Part shown: positions 63,885 to 64,000 of the stretch, one piece after another
How the letters are laid out: every line of letters starts with the position of its first letter
Numbering within the stretch: the stretch's first letter is position 1
Assembly: GCA_944472155.2 (NCBI GenBank)
Contig: OX235271.1
Coordinates: 69,112,416-69,176,415 of the forward strand
Reading direction: 5' to 3'
Length of the DNA: 64,000 bases
Source: Trichobilharzia szidati
Taxonomy: Eukaryota > Platyhelminthes > Trematoda > Strigeidida > Schistosomatidae
Program-made: the position numbers and the translations under genes
Notes under the pieces: generated by a model
What the model was told of the DNA's origin: nothing
The model's input: the letters and a program-made list of their open reading frames with translations, nothing else
Database searches by the model: none

Positions 63885-64000
63885 CTATTTTTTAACATTG
63901 CTTTACTTGTGTATAAACGATTTACTAAAATTATGCGCCGTTGATTTTAAGCCTTCTGATCGGTTAGCGTTGTCCTTTTCAAGGTCATTTGTCCGTTCGT
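63885..64000. other. Sequence 3' of the Merlin transposase
   Basis: AT-rich, non-coding. The terminal inverted repeat of the Merlin element is expected here or just beyond the window end. Confidence 0.4.

Overview
This window reads as nuclear DNA of a blood fluke (Schistosoma or a close digenean relative). It is AT-rich, intron-dominated and packed with decayed mobile elements. The element set supports the assignment: tRNA-headed, hammerhead-bearing repeats of the Sm-alpha type, 3' fragments of RTE-type LINEs (SR2-like), a long CR1/Jockey-type LINE, Penelope-like, BEL/Pao and Ty3/Gypsy pieces, and a Merlin transposase. The sequence is draft quality, with three N gaps (432-927, 44212-44711, 62712-63211).

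The main host gene is on the minus strand at 16447-41836. It is an MTA-family (metastasis-associated, NuRD complex) gene with seven recognised coding exons. Splice sites and phases close from one exon to the next, and together the exons encode the C-terminal part of ELM2, a linker, SANT, a GATA-type zinc finger, an R1-like basic segment and a tail. The 5' exons (BAH domain) were not found. A stop codon probably lies at the start of a terminal exon near 13881. One exon carries a one-base frame shift in an Asn/Thr-rich tract. Almost all repeats between 17 and 41 kb sit in its introns.

Region by region: 1-16 kb holds Sm-alpha-like foldback repeats, hammerhead relics, a Penelope-like element, LINE 3' ends and a pair of inverted solo LTRs. 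16-42 kb is the MTA gene with repeat-filled introns. 42.6-42.8 kb is a near-perfect palindrome made of two repeat ends. 44.7-47.1 kb is the 3' part of a CR1-like LINE next to a gap. 47.1-48.8 kb has BEL/Pao and Gypsy integrase remnants facing each other. 49.2-52.5 kb is a MULE-type transposase gene with a SWIM zinc finger, split by seven introns of only 28-53 nt and one of 1.1 kb. 52.5-58.65 kb is a nearly full-length CR1/Jockey-type LINE with ORF1 and ORF2. 59-61.7 kb holds decayed LINE 3' ends. 62-64 kb has an LTR, primer-binding site and gag-like start, then a gap, then a Merlin transposase C-terminal region.

The strongest candidates for something undescribed are the micro-intron MULE/SWIM gene, the palindromic organisation of the hammerhead-bearing repeats, and the stop/start-coupled ORF chain of the LINE at 52.8-57.7 kb.
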